Shown here piece after piece: positions 5,429 to 7,049 of a stretch of 7,049 nt of DNA. Position 1 is the first letter of the stretch, and every line of letters starts with the position of its first letter. The position numbers were made by a program, and so were the translations under genes. The stretch is from Polaromonas sp. (lineage in GTDB: Bacteria; Pseudomonadota; Gammaproteobacteria; Burkholderiales; Burkholderiaceae_C), in the NCBI GenBank assembly GCA_026786065.1, contig JAJAYS010000266.1, forward strand, positions 1 to 7,049, in the 5' to 3' direction. The notes beneath the pieces were generated by a model. The model did no database searches, was not told the DNA's origin, and worked only from the letters and a program-made list of their open reading frames with translations.

Positions 5429-6097
5429 ATGAACACCCCCATCAACAAGGGCTCCGCCATTCGGAGCGCCGCCCCCGCCGCCAGGTCCGGCAAGCCGCAA
5501 AAAGGCTACTGGTCCAACGGCCGCTTCGTCAAACCCGAAGAGATCGCGCTCGAAGAAGTCGGCCCGCCCAGCAAAACCCAGCTGAAGGCCGAGGCGGACG
5601 AAAAACAGCTTCTCGGCGAAGCCCTGCTGACGCTGCGCGCCGACCTGATGGCCCGGCTCGATTTGCCCGACAAACTGCTGACCGCCATTGCCGACGCCAA
5701 AAAAATCACCAGCTTTGAAGGCCGTCGCCGCCAGATGCAGTTCATCGGCAAACTGATGCGTCCACTGGACGCCGACCCGATCCGGGACGCCATCGCCGAA
5801 CAAACAGGCGGCTCTGCCCAGTTGACAATGCAACTGCACCTGGCCGAACAGTGGCGCGACAAGCTGATCGCCTCGGACGAGGCCCTGGGCGACTGGCTCA
5901 CCGGCTACCCAGCCACCGACTCGCAGCAGTTGCGTGCAATGGTCCGCCAGGCGCGCAAGGACGCAGTGCCCGAGAAGCCCGGCGCCGCACCGCGCCACGG
6001 CAAGTCGTACCGCGAAATTTTCCAGATGGTGCGGCAGGCCATGAAGATCGAGGCCGACAGCGCCAGCCAGCCGTCCGGCCAGGGCAACGAGTCATGA
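5429..6097 (+). CDS. darP: Ribosome-associated / ribosome maturation protein DarP (YjgA, DUF615)
   Basis: DarP (formerly YjgA) is a cytoplasmic factor that associates with late 50S assembly intermediates and aids maturation of the peptidyl-transferase region. The 222-residue protein has a basic, low-complexity N-terminus leading to KGYWSNGRFV (25-34). Family core segments follow: FEGRRRQMQFIGKLMR (96-111), PATDSQQLRAMVRQARKD (161-178) and the C-terminal YREIFQMVRQ (194-203). The length is somewhat above the E. coli protein because of the N-terminal extension. I chose the ATG at 5429; an ATG at 5414 in frame would add MILTA and overlaps the putative -10. Neither has a clear Shine-Dalgarno, consistent with a very short leader. 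The stop codon overlaps the start of mog as ATGA, suggesting an operon with translational coupling. Confidence 0.93.
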   Translation: MNTPINKGSAIRSAAPAARSGKPQKGYWSNGRFVKPEEIALEEVGPPSKTQLKAEADEKQLLGEALLTLRADLMARLDLPDKLLTAIADAKKITSFEGRRRQMQFIGKLMRPLDADPIRDAIAEQTGGSAQLTMQLHLAEQWRDKLIASDEALGDWLTGYPATDSQQLRAMVRQARKDAVPEKPGAAPRHGKSYREIFQMVRQAMKIEADSASQPSGQGNES

Positions 6098-6696
6098 CGG
6101 AGCCGGCCGGCACCTTCGAGCCAGTGCGCATCGGCCTGGTGTCGGTCAGCGACCGGGCATCCAGCGGCGTCTATGTCGATCAGGGCCTGCCTGCGCTGAA
6201 GGAGTGGCTGGGCCGCGCGGTACGCAACCCGCTGACCTTCGACGAACGCCTCATTCCCGACGAACAGGACCGCATCAGCGCCGCACTAATCGAACTGGTC
6301 GAGGCCGGCTGCGCGCTGGTGCTGACCACCGGCGGCACCGGTCCGGCGCTGCGCGACGTGACACCTGAAGCCACGCTGGCCGTCGCGCACAAGCTGATGC
6401 CCGGTTTCGGCGAGCAGATGCGGCAAATTAGCCTGCGCTTCGTCCCCACCGCGATTCTGTCCAGACAGTGCGCGGTGGTTCGTGGAAAAAGTCTCATCAT
6501 GAACCTGCCCGGTCAGCCCAAATCAATACGGGAGACGCTGGAAGGGGTAAAAACCGAAGCCGGCGATGTGGTGGTGGCGGGCATCTTTGCCGCGGTGCCC
6601 TATTGCATCGACCTGATAGACGGTCCGTACATTGAAACCGACGACGCGATTTGCGCCGCATTCCGGCCGAAAAGCGCCAGGCGCGACGTCAAATAA
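6094..6696 (+). CDS. mog: Molybdopterin adenylyltransferase
   Basis: Mog (MogA) adenylylates molybdopterin to MPT-AMP, the step before molybdate insertion by MoeA, in the cytoplasm. The 200-residue protein shows the MoaB/Mog fold motifs: VSVSDRASSG (16-25), TTGGTGPALRDVTPEAT (78-94, with the conserved Asp at 89), the MPGFGEQMRQISL segment (102-114) and GKSLIMNLPGQPKSI (131-145). The RPKSAR tail (191-196) is also typical of proteobacterial MogA. Its length matches the family. The ATG at 6094 overlaps the darP stop by 4 bp and is preceded by a modest AGGG 9 nt upstream. The neighbouring darP is functionally unrelated, so the pairing looks like a conserved operon rather than a pathway. No other cofactor-synthesis gene is in the window. 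Confidence 0.96.
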   Translation: MTEPAGTFEPVRIGLVSVSDRASSGVYVDQGLPALKEWLGRAVRNPLTFDERLIPDEQDRISAALIELVEAGCALVLTTGGTGPALRDVTPEATLAVAHKLMPGFGEQMRQISLRFVPTAILSRQCAVVRGKSLIMNLPGQPKSIRETLEGVKTEAGDVVVAGIFAAVPYCIDLIDGPYIETDDAICAAFRPKSARRDVK

Positions 6697-6707
6697 AACC
6701 GCTTCGA

Positions 6708-6727
6708 CCCGGCGCCAAGGCGCGGGG
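6708..6727 (+). other. GC-rich hairpin just after mog
   Basis: CCC (6708-6710) pairs with GGG (6725-6727) and GCGC (6712-6715) with GCGC (6720-6723) around a CAAG loop, with one G-G mismatch. No T-tract follows, so this is not a canonical intrinsic terminator. It may still stabilise the mog transcript 3' end. The rest of 6697-6843 is relatively AT-rich, with no supported gene. Confidence 0.35.
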
Positions 6728-6852
6728 CCAGCAAGCTGAGGGTTGCCGGGCTGTCGTCGGAAAAAACATCGGGGGGATGAAAAGTTTTAATGCAAACAGA
6801 CCGTTTGGCCATGCATAACGGGCGCTTGCAGCTCTCTTTTTCGTAGACCGAA

Positions 6853-7049
6853 GTGATTGAAGGCCTGGCGCACGCCGACAACCCCGCCCACGGCAGCGGC
6901 GCCGGCATCGCCGCAGGCAAAGGCGCGGTGCTCAACCCGGCGGTGCGCGAGATCAAGGTGGTGGACCTGCTCAAAGCACCTGACCCGAGCGCGCTGCCGA
7001 CGCAGGTTTTCCAGTCAGAGACACGCTGGCCGATGCCAACCCTTAAAGG
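6853..7049 (+). CDS. Unidentified coding-looking frame, runs off the window; possibly 5'-truncated
   Basis: From a GTG at 6853 the frame is open to the window edge and encodes about 65 residues (VIEGLAHADNPAHGSG..., later VREIKVVDLLKAPD). Almost every third codon position is G or C, and the amino-acid composition is balanced, so the frame looks truly protein-coding. I do not recognise the family. The start is doubtful: there is no Shine-Dalgarno before the GTG, and a TAG at 6844-6846 lies in the same frame just upstream. Above that TAG the same frame is open again from an ATG at 6790, but with weak codon bias. It is either a gene with a start I cannot pin down or a remnant whose 5' part was lost. 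The complementary-strand frame over the same bases is Ser/Thr/Pro/Ala-rich and looks like a shadow. Confidence 0.45.
   Translation, partial: MIEGLAHADNPAHGSGAGIAAGKGAVLNPAVREIKVVDLLKAPDPSALPTQVFQSETRWPMPTLK

Noticed and set aside
4834..5718. Plus-strand open frame of 294 codons across the pmbA-darP junction
   Set aside because: It runs antisense to conserved pmbA sequence and then out of frame through darP; GC-rich codon bias keeps such shadow frames open.
6777..6818. Tiny ORF (13 codons) starting after a run of six G
   Set aside because: It is too short, with the G-run directly abutting the ATG; no evidence of coding.
6600..6974. Minus-strand frame of 124 codons overlapping the mog 3' end
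   Set aside because: It overlaps conserved mog sequence and is Ser/Thr/Pro/Ala-rich; the plus-strand frame has the stronger codon bias.
1..7049. CRISPR arrays, insertion sequences, tRNA/rRNA genes, defence or toxin-antitoxin systems
   Set aside because: No regularly spaced repeats, transposase frames, tRNA-like cloverleafs or recognisable defence proteins were found on reading; all sizeable real frames have housekeeping or metabolic identities.

Overview
The window is a GC-rich bacterial chromosome segment that fits a betaproteobacterium of the Comamonadaceae (Polaromonas/Rhodoferax-like). The basis is protein style, the order pmbA - yjgA(darP) - mog, and two kinds of short palindromic repeat that I recall as common in that family. 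No database search was possible, so the placement is inference.

Layout, left to right. At 3-56 there is a possible C-terminal tail of an upstream gene. At 143-1396 (+) lies an HI0933/YhiN-type flavoprotein that carries an AT-rich palindromic repeat read through in frame. It converges, with only 15 bp between stops, on a secreted glycerophosphodiester phosphodiesterase (1412-2707, -) that has a His/Asp/Asn tandem-repeat N-terminus and a candidate PhoB box in front. The 296 bp region 2708-3003 holds that box and the rpsU promoter. rpsU (3004-3216, +) is followed by a good intrinsic terminator and then by a yqeY/GatB-like gene (3345-3791, +). A palindrome-rich 199 bp spacer separates yqeY from the convergent pmbA (3991-5403, -). 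pmbA is divergent from darP/yjgA (5429-6097, +), with only 25 bp between start codons. darP overlaps mog (6094-6696, +) by 4 bp. The last 350 bp contain a non-coding stretch and then an open, coding-looking frame of unknown identity that runs off the edge.

Most genes are housekeeping: ribosome structure and assembly (S21, DarP), tRNA-amidotransferase-like YqeY, the TldD/PmbA peptidase system, molybdenum cofactor synthesis (Mog), and phosphate scavenging from phosphodiesters. I found no defence system, CRISPR array, insertion sequence or tRNA, and no convincing new multi-gene system. The points most worth a second look are small-scale ones: the in-frame repeat in the flavoprotein, the PhoB-box architecture, the near-symmetric -10 between pmbA and darP, and the interrupted frame at the right edge.
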